DNA of 64,000 nucleotides from Argyresthia goedartella (GCA_949825045.1 OX463818.1:25684906-25748905); one strand, 5' to 3'. Numbered from the stretch's first letter, positions 35,305-46,490 are shown. The notes: generated by a model not told the origin, from the sequence alone. Made by a program: numbers and translations.

Positions 35305-35890
35305 ATAAAATTGAAATTATTGACCCTGCCAAGTCTCTGTATTTTTGAAATGGCCTGTTTTGCACATAGTCACCAGAACCTATTTACAAAATACTCCCAA
35401 CTGAGGTCGTGGCATACGAGATACCCAAACAAAATTGTATACCCACCATGCAGAACAGTCTTCTGTCAAAGGAGTTGCTATCGGATGTTGATAAATATAT
35501 ACAACAATCTGCCACTAGCATTCAAAAATTTACCACTGCCTCTTTTTAAGAACCACCTACACAAATGGTTAGTCGATAAATGTTTCTACAACATAGAAGA
35601 TTTTTTTGACAGATAAATGTAAAGATTAATATTATTTAAGCTAAGTTATTTGACATGAGTAAGAATTATTTTGACATTTTACATAGATACTTAGATTACA
35701 TGTTTTTTTATAGAAATGAATTATTAGCTTAGTGTTTTAATGTAATATAATATATATTTACATGCCTAATTAGGTAAAATATGCGAAAAACATAATTTTA
35801 GTAACATCTGACATGTACCATATTTTAAGCAAATAAATGACTATGACTATGACTATGACTATGACTATGACTATGACTATGACTATGACT
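35305..35890 (+). pseudogene. Jockey-B LINE 3' end
   Basis: A frame at 35,311-35,616 encodes the last 101 residues of a jockey-like ORF2: KLLTLPSLCIFEMACFAHSH, RYPNKIVYPPCRT, NIYNNLPLAFKNLPLPLFKN and a terminal CFYNIEDFFDR. A 3' UTR follows and ends in about nine TGACTA units (35,838-35,890). The family differs from Jockey-A in sequence but has the same C-terminal layout. The 5' end is lost. Confidence 0.75.
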
Positions 35891-37065
35891 AAAAAATCTT
35901 GGTCGGTTATAATGTCAGATGTGACCATCGAAAAAGTACTGATGAGATATATTAAAAGCTATGGAGGCCTCACTCTAGGACGGAGTATGACTATCAGAGT
36001 CCCTTCCCGATGGACATTTGGCGTGGTGTGGAAATGTGGTGTGCGAAATGTGGAGTACCACAAGGAAGTGTATTGGGCCCGCTGCTGTTCCTTGTATAGA
36101 GTTGTGACATCCCAAAAGGTGCGAATCATCCCATGGTACTTTTTGCTGATGATAACATTAATAGGGCATAATCTAAATACATATGAATCTGACATTAATC
36201 ATTCAATCTTCAATTAACTGGCTAAATAACAATAAAGTTTTAATTACCATTGGCAAAACAAAATTTATGAAATTTAGGAAAGAACATAAAAAGCAACTGA
36301 CATTAAACATTGATTATGAGGGTAAACAAATAGAACAGACTAAAACTATGAAACTTTTAGTGTTTTACATCGACAATAACATGTCACGAAATACAGACAT
36401 AGTCTTAAGCCAATTTTCATATGATTTATATATGCTGTCTTAATAGCTGAATAAGGACGCTGTTCTAACGGCATATCATGGTTTTTTCGAGTCATCATTA
36501 CGTTATGGTATACTTTTGGGGAAATGCCACACAAATAGATTTAATATTTAAGGCTTAGAAGACATTTACACGGGCTATATGTAACCCTATTAGTGCAGAA
36601 TCTGGCAAGAGCCATTTTATTAATCTTAAGATATTAACAGTTGGAACTGCAGTGTTTGTCAAGTGTAATCTCCATATTTTTAATTTTATGAAGAGTCAAA
36701 GCAATCAGAGCAAGCTGTGTGCTTGCCCTTGTAAATATACTTATAACGATCAAAGCATATTCGGGATGATCACCAGCATTTACAACAAATTTCCGGAGAC
36801 ATTAAGAGTAATGAATAATATAAATATGTTTAAATATATCCTTACAAAATTGCTCGCATCTGAGGCATATTACTCAATAAATCATTACCTATTCTAGTAG
36901 ATACTATACAATGTATAATAAAATACTTATATCTATATAATGTAAGGCTCTGCGTGACCTTGACTACATAATGTCATTATTGTATCTGCTTGTTACTGTT
37001 CTTAATATTTTTCTAATCGTCAATTGTACGGTTGATACTAGTGCTCCTCAATAAATATAATAGTT
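35891..37065 (+). pseudogene. Jockey-C LINE relic (RT and C-terminus)
   Basis: Starts directly after the TGACTA tail of Jockey-B. In shifted frames the RT is readable: GVPQGSVLGPLLFLV near 36,050-36,095 and VLFADDN at about 36,139-36,156 (catalytic FADD). Then NWLNNNKVLITIGKTKFMKF (36,210-36,275) and the C-terminus IYNKFPETLRVMNN with EAYYSINHYLF ending at 36,897. The 3' UTR runs to about 37,065 (CAATAAATATAATAG). Many breaks: an old copy. Confidence 0.75.
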
Positions 37066-37254
37066 GTATGCCATTGCGCCAAACTTCTTCGGGTTCCACG
37101 CTGGGGGTTCCGAATCAAGGCCAAAATTCATTCAGAACAACAAAATATAGCTGGAAATTGTGAAGTTCGAAAACAACATAAATTTTGTAATTGAGTCTTC
37201 TTTGACAACGTTCGGTTTAGTTAGATTTTCGAAGAAAATAGTGCTTTACTAGAG

Positions 37255-37360
37255 AATCCTAGTTTCCCTGTATCTTGGGTACTAGACAATGATACACATA
37301 CTTATTTAGATAAATATGATACTTAGATAGATAAGCAACCATGACTAGGGAACAGACATC
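37255..37360 (-). mobile_element. SINE-A copy 5, partial
   Basis: Matches the central part of SINE-A (CCCTGTATCTTGGGTACTAG, ACATCCGTTCTCATC on the plus strand). The tRNA-like head is missing and replaced by CTCAT units (37,360-37,381). Confidence 0.7.
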
Positions 37361-37384
37361 CGTTCTCATCTCATCTCATCTCAA

Positions 37385-38229
37385 GTTCGAAAACAACATA
37401 AATTTTGTAGGGCTTTTTCTAAGCCAAAGGAACAGTTATAGATTCATGTTGTTGATAATTGAATCTACTTTAACAACGTTCGTTTTAGTTAGATTTTCGA
37501 AGAAACTAGTCCTTTACGCTTAACATCGCCAAGAAATAGAAATGAAAAAAGAAAAACAGAAATAAAGGCGAAACATTCGCGGTTTTATTTCGATTTATGA
37601 CAAGGTTGTGTTCGGCGCTCAAGGCCACAAACTTGGATTATTCATGGGGCCAATATCATAAACAAGTCAGATAAAAATTAGAACTACCGGATTTAACGCA
37701 AGGCTTAACTTTAATGTTACGGAGCTACATAAAAAGAAAATACGAGAATATTATGACGCCTTTACACAAATAGGGTGGTAAAAGTTATTCGCCCACGTGG
37801 CCTGTAATTCCATACCTTAAGCGTGACAGGAGGCTAGCCTATCACCGCTCCAGATATAAATTATGAGCCTATAAATAAAAAACCTTTTTATCTGCATTCC
37901 AATACACGCAGCCTCATATGTTGCAGCATTCCAATACACGCACACATTTCTATATGCATGAGTGTACATTACGTCGAGAGAGTGCGACCATAAATGAAGC
38001 ACATATTTTCTCGGCTTGAGCTTAAATTTTCAGCGGGATAATGCCGGCGGCAACGCTTGATTAGCCGCAGAAACAAAGGAGGAAAGGCCTGAAATCAGGC
38101 CAAAATGAATGCGGGCCGGTATTAAGGTCATCTGGGATATGAATCACTGGAACTTAGAAGATCACTATCCCTATTTAATTACGCGATGAACATGCTCAGG
38201 AACCAGATTGATTGTACGCAGATTCTCCA
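37385..38229. other. Spacer with short duplication
   Basis: AAGTTCGAAAACAACATAAATTTTGTA at 37,165-37,190 recurs at 37,383-37,409, a local direct duplication of about 27 bases flanking the SINE-A piece. Further right, 37,815-37,860 is a repeat G fragment (minus). Confidence 0.45.
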
Positions 38230-38420
38230 AAGGTGTTTGCGAATGTTAGTGCCCCACGGATACATCGGGCTACGCGCCAGTTGCACTCGCGCACTGCTGG
38301 CGGCTCGCGCGTCGCGCTCAAGTACTGAACCGTGGCGCAGGCGCAGGCGCTGATCAACTCCGTGCTCGCCGCATCTCCACAGTGTGATATTCGCGAGCGG
38401 GATGGCGTGCTTGATGAAGG
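38230..38420. other. GC-rich island
   Basis: About 190 bases much richer in G+C than the surroundings, with CGCGCACTGCTGGCGGC and GCGCAGGCGCAGGCGC. On the minus strand one frame is open for about 85 codons (LHSFIKHAIPLANITLWRCG at its start) but matches nothing I recognise. It could be an exon, a repeat fragment or a CpG-type regulatory patch; I cannot decide. Confidence 0.35.
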
Positions 38421-38989
38421 AGTGTAGACGAATGATTGAACAACGAATTATTGTTTAAAAGTATAATATTTTATAATGCTCGTATGTGTATTGGTAATAT
38501 CTATTCAGATCCACCTTTGTATTGAAGTGGAATGTATACTGTATTTACGATTGCAGATAAACAAATTGAAATAGAAATTGAAATTAAGGCTGGGCACCCC
38601 GACAGAGGAGCTGAGAATTTCACACTCAGCTTACTTTTAGATGAATAGGATTCAAATTTAAATAAAACCGGTGAAGTGCGAGTAGGACATCGGACCCGCA
38701 CATAAAGGGTTCCATATCATTGAACACGGAAAAACGTAAAACGACAGTCTTCTGTACGGGTACGTATACCTATTAAATTTTAATAATGACATATTATATA
38801 CTAGGTAGAACTACTTTCAAGGCCTAACATCAAAACATTGAAAAATAGTTTTGTGTATAATATAAGTATTAAACTATGTATTCAGGTTAACATAACTCTT
38901 TGCTCATTGAAACCGGAAGTAGATAGAAATTGAGTAAGTAATTTATAGAAATAAAATCAAATATGATAAAAAACTTAATACTATTTGTG

Positions 38990-39220
38990 ATAATTTTGTA
39001 TAAGTTTAACTTCTCCTGGTGACCCTCTATGACATTTTACCCCGCTCCAAATCTAAGGGAAGAGGGAGAGGCTGAAAATCAGCACTACACAGAGCCCCGG
39101 CTCTGTGTCAGCAGGAGCTGAGCCACTTCCTATTGCCTCAGCAAAATTATCAATGTAAAATTTGGTACTATCCTTGTATTTTTCTTGGCAATAAACGTTA
39201 TTATTATTATTATTATTATA
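38990..39220 (+). mobile_element. 3' end of a LINE or SINE with ATT tail
   Basis: CAGAGCCCCGGCTCTG forms a short stem, GCAATAAACG precedes a TTA/ATT run at 39,199-39,220. The tail and polyadenylation-like word fit a retroposon 3' end; the 5' limit is uncertain. Confidence 0.45.
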
Positions 39221-39364
39221 ATTCGAATGAGCAATTATTAATCATATAATGACAAATAAAGCACAAAACTCAATAACTGCAATTAAAAATCTTTTCCGAT
39301 TAATAAAACTAAACGGCTAAGAAAATGGCCATACCAATAATTTCTTCTAGTGTTTCTTGTTTCA

Positions 39365-39535
39365 TTATTTGTTGCTTTTGCGGCAGCAAAAAAGCACATT
39401 CTGTGAAAATTTCAGCACTCTACCTATTTGGGTTGATCCGATAGAGCCCGGTGTCGGACGGACGGACAGACGGACAGCGGAGGCTTAGTAATAGGGTCCC
39501 GTTTGGCACCCTTTGGGTACGGAACCCTAAAAAGG
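39365..39535 (-). repeat. Dispersed repeat D, copy 3
   Basis: Plus strand shows GTGTCGGACGGACGGACAG, GCGGAGGCTTAGTAATAGGG and GGTACGGAACCCTAAAAAGG, the reverse complement of repeat D with its GGGTTCC end. Confidence 0.7.
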
Positions 39536-40463
39536 CTCTTCACCGATGTATCGAGGACTAACAAAGCAACACAACTTAATATTTTTCATAATGATCTTAT
39601 TTCTCAATTCAAAACCGCGGTTCTTCGCCTCTTAAAATTAATCTAACCGATTCCTCTTCAGATTCCCTATTTCCCAAACAAATCGTCGTTTCGACAATAC
39701 ATGCCTATGAATTATTACTTCATATGAAAACTTATTCGCACGAATATTCTCGCTTGAACGCTTTGGTGCGATTGTGACAGGAGAGAAAAAAACAATCTGA
39801 GAAATTGATAGCAATTTGTTGTTGTCGATTGGAAGCGAGACACTGCGAAATTTCCAACAGCTTCCTTATTTGTTATTCAAACGGAATTTGTGCCAGTAGT
39901 ATAGAAATAAATGAAGTAAAGAAAAATACTATAAAATCCGACTGCGGTATACTAAAACGAACACAACAAGCAGAAAAGACTGAACATTATTATTGAGATC
40001 TGATAAAAGTATTATAGTACCGTGTTGAACGAAATTAAATGTAAATCGGAGCCCACTCCATTAAATTTAATTTCTCCCGCCTGGGGTGAGTACTACGGAG
40101 ATTTATTTTTCTTCCGTGCACATGAATTTGATATAAATGGATAGCAGTTTGTATAACTGGATATACAAACAAAAAATTACAAGTAATATGGTATCTTAAA
40201 GTTTCACGTTAGCGATAAAAGCGATTGCACAGAAAAAATCGCATAACAAGCTTGAAGAAAAGACATTTACAAAGGCAGGCTTATTGAGATAATTGGAAGC
40301 AAATTTCAAGGCTTCTATAGAAAAAGGTTCAAACCCTTAGTTAGTATGCAGGACGTCCTACCTAGATAATACAGTTTCTTACTGTATACTAAGTGTAAAC
40401 GTCTCTAAACATACTCTCTCATAGTTAATGGAGGCAAGAGAAGCATGCCAATATCGTGGATAT
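39536..40463. other. Spacer, nothing recognised
   Basis: No domain, no repeat noted. Confidence 0.45.
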
Positions 40464-40640
40464 TTAACCTTTTGACCGCCCGAGTCGGCACTGGCCGACA
40501 ACTGAATGTCGTGCCACTGGCGCCACGTCGGCTATAGCCGACACTGTTTTTATATCAAAAGAGACCTTATCTATATAGCATAGCAAACATGTTATGCGTG
40601 TGAGAATTTTGTATTTGATGTATGGCGGTCAAAAGGTTAA
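40464..40640. mobile_element. TTAA-flanked MITE (piggyBac-like)
   Basis: Perfect 13-bp terminal inverted repeats, CCTTTTGACCGCC (40,468-40,480) and GGCGGTCAAAAGG (40,624-40,636), flanked by TTAA on both sides (40,464-40,467 and 40,637-40,640). TTAA target choice with CC-starting ends is the signature of piggyBac-type transposition. The 169-bp element encodes nothing; inside are two small hairpins, GTCGGCACTGGCCGAC and GTCGGCTATAGCCGAC. It would depend on a transposase encoded elsewhere. Confidence 0.8.
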
Positions 40641-41089
40641 CCTCTGTCTTCCCCGCTTTCGAGAATAGCTTGAATTTTGTAGCAAGATACTCGGAAAATA
40701 CGAGTGAAAACTTAAGATATAAATAAAATACAGCAGTTGCAACAAAATGTTGCAGTGATATTTTCTGTATTGTACGATGAACTGTGCTAGCGGTTACAAG
40801 GTGTTTTTGATAGATCTGTCATCCTCTTTTCTGCAGGTCGGAACTAATATGTTCTAAGCTATGAGACATCGAAGGCCCTCACGATAAAACAATAGTACTC
40901 GTGTAACCTTCTAATTCTGAAGAAAAAATATTATTTTCTTCAAACATTGAAGAAACAATATAATTTTTCATAAGAGCGAACGTCAATAATTAAGAATTTC
41001 CTTCCTGAAGGCTTAATAACACTACAAGCAATAAATAAATACATATATTTAGAAATAAGTTTGTATTATTTGAAAAATAGATCTATCAA

Positions 41090-41320
41090 ATACGGAACTC
41101 GATGGGGTTGTGTCGGCTTGTTACAGAGTTCCCAGGGTTGCCTTCCGGCTCCATCATCAGATCAGCTCCATGTCATAAAAAAATTGCGTTGTCATCTGAT
41201 TCCAATTTTCATGCAAAATTTCAGCCCAATCGAAAAGCGGGAAGTGGGTTGAATTAACTAGCAAGGTTTCATTACAGACAGACAGACGGACAAAGCCAGG
41301 TACAGGTGAAAATAAATAAA
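41090..41320 (+). repeat. Dispersed repeat E
   Basis: TTCCGGCTCCATCATCAGAT, TTTCATGCAAAATTTCAGCC, AATCGAAAAGCGGGAAGTGG, then CAGACAGACAGACGGAC and AATAAATAAAAGCTTTTAAA. I recognise it as a common lepidopteran non-coding repeat; one copy here. Confidence 0.6.
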
Positions 41321-41365
41321 AGCTTTTAAATAAATTAATCTCCTCTCGTGCTTGTCATTATGACA

Positions 41366-41594
41366 TGACGACCCGAATAGCCGAGTCGGCAGACCCTGCC
41401 TACGAAGCCAAGGGTCCGAATCCCGGTAGGGGCAAATATTAGTTTGATGAGAACGGATGTTTATACCCTAATCATGGTTGTTTATCTATCTGAGTATGTG
41501 TATCGTTGTCTAGTACCCAAGATACAGGGAATCCTAGTTTGGGGCTAGATCAATGTGGGTAAATAGTGTCGAAGGTATTATTATTATTATTATA
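41366..41594 (+). mobile_element. SINE-A copy 2
   Basis: Head ATAGCCGAGTCGGCAGACC, reduced B-box region GGGTCCGAATCCCGG, body as in copy 1, tail of ATT units (41,577-41,594). The B box has lost one or two bases, so the promoter is probably weak. Confidence 0.8.
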
Positions 41595-41807
41595 GACGAC
41601 AAGTGGAGGAATTATTAGTTTGGAGATCTGTCAGGCAAAGATCTATCAACTTGTAACTTGTTCTGCTACCGGATGGTTCGTGAGAAGATAAGATCAGACA
41701 ACTCTAGCCAAACTTAATTAGGAATAAATAAAGCCTTGAGATATGGCAAGAAATTAGTTTTTCATCGTGATAATAAAGTTGCTCGTTTATATCCGAGAGG
41801 CACAATC

Positions 41808-42062
41808 TTGGACAATAATATCTTGGACACTATTTACACACATTGATCTAGCCCCAAACTAGGATTCCCTGTATCTTTGGTACTAGAGAACGATACACAT
41901 ACTTATATAGATAAATATTAAACTTACATAGATAAACCATAACAAGGGAACAAACATCCGTTCTCATCAAACACATATTTGTCCCCACCGGGACTCGAAC
42001 CCGGGACCCTTTGCTTCGTAGGCAGGGCCACTGCCGACTCGGCCTTTCGGGTCGTCCTTTAC
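41808..42062 (-). mobile_element. SINE-A copy 3
   Basis: Minus-strand copy with a good B box (plus strand: CCGGGACTCGAACCCGGG) and GCCGACTCGGCC head. Lies 0.2 kb from copy 2 in opposite orientation. A 74-codon minus frame over it is an accident of the SINE. Confidence 0.85.
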
Positions 42063-42362
42063 TCGAATTCAATTACGATTGAGCCATGCACGCTGGCTCA
42101 GAACAGGATCTTGAAGTAGGTGTAAATCTAATGAAACTCTCCAGAACTTCACTCAGTGCCCTATTTCCGTGTCTCTGTTTCTTTACACTAATACACAAGT
42201 TGGCTCCCTTTTCTGATTAAATGAATCTCCCGAGGAAATTCTGCTAATTTACAACAGAAATAGCTAGTCAAAGTTTGTTAGAATATTTTGTACATATTTA
42301 TTGGATATAACAAACAAATCTCAAACAAATATAATAAGGTAATTTTATATCCTAAAATATTT

Positions 42363-42398
42363 TAATTGCACAAAACACTTATGTGTTTTGTGCAATTA
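42363..42398. repeat. Perfect 16-bp hairpin, 4-nt loop
   Basis: Arms 42,363-42,378 and 42,383-42,398 around TTAT; the core is GCACAAAACAC. Could be the remnant of a foldback element or an RNA hairpin source; nothing else supports either. Confidence 0.6.
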
Positions 42399-42417
42399 TC
42401 AATGCTTTGTTATCAAA

Positions 42418-42500
42418 GCGTCACGCCGTTTCCCAGATGGGGTGGCAGACGCACAATTATGCCCACTTTTAGCCAGTTATTCAATACTCCATTAAATTAA
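42418..42500 (-). repeat. Repeat G fragment
   Basis: Plus strand TCACGCCGTTTCCCAGATGG, GTGGCAGACGCACAATTATG and CCCACTTTTAGCCAG: the reverse complement of the distal half of repeat G. Confidence 0.6.
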
Positions 42501-43048
42501 TTAAAATTAATTTATTGTTAATCTACACATGTCCCCTTGGTGGTCCTTGATGAACCTGTACCTATATTGCTAGGTAACCCTCAGAAATTCCTGAGCCTCT
42601 CAGCAATAGCTACGTCATCAACATGAATGATGGAAGTATAAAAGTAAAGTTCAATGCTCAATATCAGCAATTTCCTGTGCACTAACTGAACTGAACCATT
42701 TTTCGTCTCTAAGGAATGCAAATTTCCCTTTTAGCTGGCCTATAAACCTACATATTCTTAATTTTTTTAACAGACTTCAAAAAAGGAGAAAATTTACGCA
42801 ACTACTCCGTCAATTATGCTATGCAACTACTCCGTCACTTATGCTTCGATAATATTTTTTTTCGATCGCTAGGTCAGGCTTCAAAGGTGGTGGTCCCGTA
42901 TAAATTGTATCAAAATTTAATTAGCGCTTCTTGAAAAAATCAACAAATACAAAAAAATATACACAGATGACGGTTTGGTTTGTGGTTCCGTGCTGCAAAA
43001 GTTTTGTTGAAGACTTTCATGTCCACAGACTTCATTCGCATCCTGACC

Positions 43049-43064
43049 GGGGGGGGGGGGGGGG
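43049..43064 (+). repeat. Run of 16 G
   Basis: Uninterrupted G16 within a region starting AACAGACTTCAAAAAAGGAG (42,770), a start also typical of a dispersed lepidopteran repeat. The exact length is a likely assembly or sequencing uncertainty. Confidence 0.8.
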
Positions 43065-43231
43065 AATAAATAGGGCTTGAACTAGAGGTCGGTTTTATTC
43101 AGTTTTTTAACTTAGTGAATTATTTATTAAAACTTTGTCTGTCTTTTCAAGGATGCTGTTTTCACTTAAGAACTTCAAAATGCCAGAGCTCATTCCGGAT
43201 GACGTAACTCATATTGAACCGTAAACTAACG

Positions 43232-43635
43232 CGTTAGTTGATCAACTATCGACAGATAGTAAACCAGACTGACTAAGAATTTACGTTTCTTTTGTTCTTA
43301 CATGTCAACCTAAAACGAAGACTATTCGGGGGATTCGCTGCTCTCGCCCCCTCAAGTCTTCTCCTAAGCTACCGCAGTGTTTGCCCTGGTATTTCGATGG
43401 CAAATTAAGGTTAAACCAGCTTACTATTTAACGGTTTTAATCGTTAGTTTATCAACTAACGCGTCTATAGTAAGTAGTACGCAACAGTTAACTATCTGTC
43501 GATAGTTGTCTTCTCCCACAGTGATCCAATGTAGAGAAGAGGCAAAAAATGACGTTTGCTAAGTATATGTAAATATCTACAGTAATAAAGTACTTTGACT
43601 TTGACTTTGACTTTGACTTTGTTGACCAACTAACG
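43232..43635. mobile_element. Inverted-repeat element interrupted by a LINE tail
   Basis: A 29-bp arm at 43,232-43,260 (CGTTAGTTGATCAACTATCG and onward to ACAGATAGT) is matched, with one mismatch, by 43,491-43,508 joined to 43,625-43,635. The right arm is split by 112 bases of Jockey-A 3' UTR plus a duplicated GTTG. No coding capacity. Further AACTAACG words lie on both sides. Confidence 0.7.
43509..43620 (+). mobile_element. Jockey-A LINE tail insertion (copy 5)
   Basis: Only the last 112 bases of the Jockey-A 3' UTR, from about TCTCCCACAGTGATCCAATG to a TTTGAC tail. Extreme 5' truncation, flanked by GTTG at 43,505-43,508 and 43,621-43,624. Confidence 0.8.
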
Positions 43636-44134
43636 AGTAAAAAATATAGTTTATCAACTAACGGTTTTGACAATCTTACGGTGACATATACATAGCGTCG
43701 CGCCTTTTGTATTTAAATAAAAATACCTATAATGGGGATAGTCCATCGCACTTGGAAATATAAAGGTCCCCACGATTTTGTCCATCACCATAAAACTTTC
43801 GAAAACAGAATAGTCCGTATCGTGTCAGTGACGTTCCATTTGTAACAATATGACACAGTTCCTCTTTTATCTGATTTGACGGTATTTGTCTTATTACTTC
43901 TTTTGGTATTCTCATGCAAGGAACAAGAATAAAGACTATAAGAGAAATTAAAGATAAGTGCTGGCAACGTTTTCCTTGTTTCGTAATGTCTGATCTTCTT
44001 ATTGTCTGTGTTTCAAAGGATGTAGATGTAGGTATTTTACCTTAATGGTCTGCCATTAAAAAGAAAAAGCGGTCTCCATACATTTGTGATAGTTATGAAT
44101 TCGACTATTGTTTTTGTCTCAGGAATTAACATAG

Positions 44135-44290
44135 TTGACGACCTTCGTGGCGCTGCGGTGGGGGGATATCTAAACGAAAAAACCCCAGGTCTTGGATGTT
44201 TCTATGTGTGTGTTGTCACTGTTTCTGGCTCCCACGACACGGTATCCTAGTTAGTGTGGGATTAGAAGCAATTAATGTTCCTTTATGTAA
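44135..44290 (+). mobile_element. SINE-C copy 3, internally deleted
   Basis: GTGGCGCTGCGGTGGGGGG shows the A-box end joined directly to the region after the B box, followed by CCCCAGGTCTTGGATG and GGCTCCCACGACACGGTATC. The B box itself is deleted. Confidence 0.65.
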
Positions 44291-44372
44291 AAAATCATAA
44301 TTTCGATTACCGGAAAATGTCGTCAACATTTGCCACAAATTTTTGCTCTGATCGTTGGTACACTGTAGATGA

Positions 44373-44800
44373 TGATGATGATGATGATGAGCTGGGACGC
44401 TCGCTCAACCACAGGCGGGTGATCGTTCCTCCGTTGTGACTACTTTACCCATTTTCCAGTGTTTGGGCACTAGTTTCTGTTGGTTCAACAGATGTCCCTC
44501 CCCAAATCTTCTTGTTCGCTAAATGAATTCTAGGATGTCGCTAAACTGTAAGTTTGACATGCCATCTAATTTAATGCTTCCCATCTCTAATGTTCCCATC
44601 TTATGTTGGCTCTTTCCTCAAAGCCACAGTGAGAGCATAATGGATCTTGTACGGGCTTTAATAATGATAGGTGTCTATTTAGTTTGCAGTGACCTGTCAC
44701 CACACCACACCTGGTTTTCCCTACTAAGATTTAGTAAATACTTAGATTTTTGGGGTCTCTTCTTAAGATCTCTTCCATTCACTGTAGATGGTGTGTGCTG
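44373..44800 (-). pseudogene. LINE C-terminus of the type that follows RNase H
   Basis: On the minus strand, near 44,698-44,630, a frame reads VTGHCKLNRHLSLL then DPLCSHCGFEE. TGHC-x-LN-x-HL followed by C-x-x-C-G is the conserved cysteine motif behind the RNase H domain in R1/I/LOA-type elements. Upstream KNLSIY and downstream remains are out of frame. The 3' end is marked by a CAT repeat (plus: GATGATGATGATGATGATGA, about 44,369-44,388). The 101-codon plus-strand frame at 44,523-44,828 is its antisense shadow. Confidence 0.65.
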
Positions 44801-45455
44801 TAAAATAGTATACTTTTTTCTTTCTTAATAACTTATTGTTAGGTAATAATATTGTATATGTATACCGATTCCCACAACTCAGGATATAATATCAAGGACA
44901 AACATTGTAATTGTAAAATTGTAATTTATTGTTAAATAAATGAGTATTCCTATTTTATACGGTTATTTCTACTTACAACACGGCGCAGTCACAAGTATTT
45001 GTGCTCCTATTGGCTTATCATGTTATTCTGACTTCTAGGAATTTCATCCGCTTCGATAAATTAATCAATCAAGACATGATTATTTGACACACGCTCACTT
45101 TAAATGACAATGCGTTTTTTCACAGAACTCAGAAGATACAACGAGTGGGCTTAGAATATAACATCATTACAGATATCTGTACAGTACACTTTTAAATCAT
45201 TCCTGTCTATAAAAGTTACAAATATAAAAAAATATGTAGGTATTTGTGTTTCACGAGATCAAGCTGTTACCGAAGTTTTCCTTCTCCATCTTCGCATTGA
45301 AAGGCCCTGACATGTTTTAGGGTACCTCTTACTCTTACTCTTATGCCTCTTGCTTTTAATTGTGCTGACGAGGTTCTGATCTTTAATGTGACTTTGTTTG
45401 ATAATGTGATGCTCTGATTGGTGAATGACGACATTGCGGCGCTCTAGAATTTTTC

Positions 45456-45640
45456 CTGAGGGTTTTGCCCTCAGATAAACGAAAATCTTTGCTTAGATGT
45501 AGCGTCAATTTTGGATCATACACTTCCTTCATTGGTTTGGTGGCTTTTGGTTACAATGTTTGCTCTACTGAATGAGGTAGTACTCGCTATGTGTATAGTT
45601 TGTCATATACAACGATTTCTTTAATTGCATCGAACAGCAG
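45456..45640 (+). repeat. Hairpin-headed repeat H, copy 1
   Basis: Starts with a 7-bp stem CTGAGGG / CCCTCAG and loop TTTTG (45,456-45,474), then CTTTGCTTAGATGTAGCGTC and GGTTACAATGTTTGCTCTAC. Copy 2 is at 47,506. The stem pairs differ but pairing is kept. Confidence 0.65.
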
Positions 45641-45741
45641 ATCTGTCATAGTCATAAAATAAACAAAGACTGAATATTTTAAATCAAAACTTTCGGGAGA
45701 GGAACGATTTACTTATGTAGATCTATTTTATAGAATGTGTT

Positions 45742-46250
45742 TCAGTTTCAGTTCAGTTTATTTATTCATGAACAATATAAAATTGTATTTGAAATTGCTT
45801 ACAGACTAAGACATAAAATAATTAATTAACGAATCATGCAATTAAAACAATACAATATACATTTCACTATATAAAAGAACAATGTCAACAAATACATTTA
45901 TCAAATTAATTACTTATATAATGCCAACTTGTAGAATTGTAAAATAATACCTAATATAATAATAAATTTGTCAACAATAAAAACAATAAATAATATCAAT
46001 TCAGTCAACTTTTGTCCTCAAAAAACTCATCAACCCTGTAGTAACACTTGTTCAAAAGGAATGTTTTAAGCTTATTTTTAAGTATATTGGGGCTCGTAAT
46101 TTGTCTAAATTCTATTGGTAACATATTATAAATTTTAATCGCCTGATTGTGTTATTGAATTGCCAGCAGATTATCGTGAAATTTAATTGACAGAAGGTGT
46201 TAATCTCGCAGCAAGCTTTTATATCATAATGAATTGTGTGATGATAGTAA
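45742..46250 (-). pseudogene. LINE 3' end, jockey-like
   Basis: Minus strand: AIKIYNMLPIEFRQITSPN, then LKNKLKTFLLNKCYYRVDEF and FEDKS with stop at 46,007-46,005. This is the usual C-terminal layout of jockey-like ORF2. The 3' UTR runs down to 45,742, ending in CTGAAA-type units. Distinct from Jockey-A, B and C in sequence. The coding part beyond about 46,200 is broken. Confidence 0.7.
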
Positions 46251-46319
46251 TTGAGAGTAATTGATAGGTTTGATTCCATCAAAGTTGATTTTCTTCTTTA
46301 TGAGCGTTTAGTAAAAGTT

Positions 46320-46490
46320 TTTCTTTTAAATATTTTTTTACTTTTAATTTATTACAATGTGCAATCCTATGATCCAACATATTCGCCCAAACTGCCAAAT
46401 CTCCGCGCTCCCACTGCATGACTAGGTCATCCCTCAGGTCCTCAGTCACTATATGACCAAAGTATTTGAATTGAAAACTGTATCATGTCT
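46320..46490 (-). pseudogene. LINE RT thumb fragment
   Basis: One minus-strand frame reads FQFKYFGHIVTEDLRDDLVM, then WANMLDHRIAHCNKLKVKKY. The same pattern, KYLGH-x-x-TEDLRDD, then GNMLARRFA-x-C, is typical of a LINE family often annotated in moths as endonuclease-reverse transcriptase. Only this segment survives. Confidence 0.65.

Noticed and set aside
35838..36217. Open frame beginning with repeated Met-Thr
   Set aside because: It is a read-through of the TGACTA tail of Jockey-B into Jockey-C in the wrong frame; the RT motifs are in other frames.
41930..42062. Free tRNA gene, suggested by a good B box
   Set aside because: It is the head of SINE-A copy 3: the body and ATT tail follow, the other copies share them, and no full cloverleaf was found.
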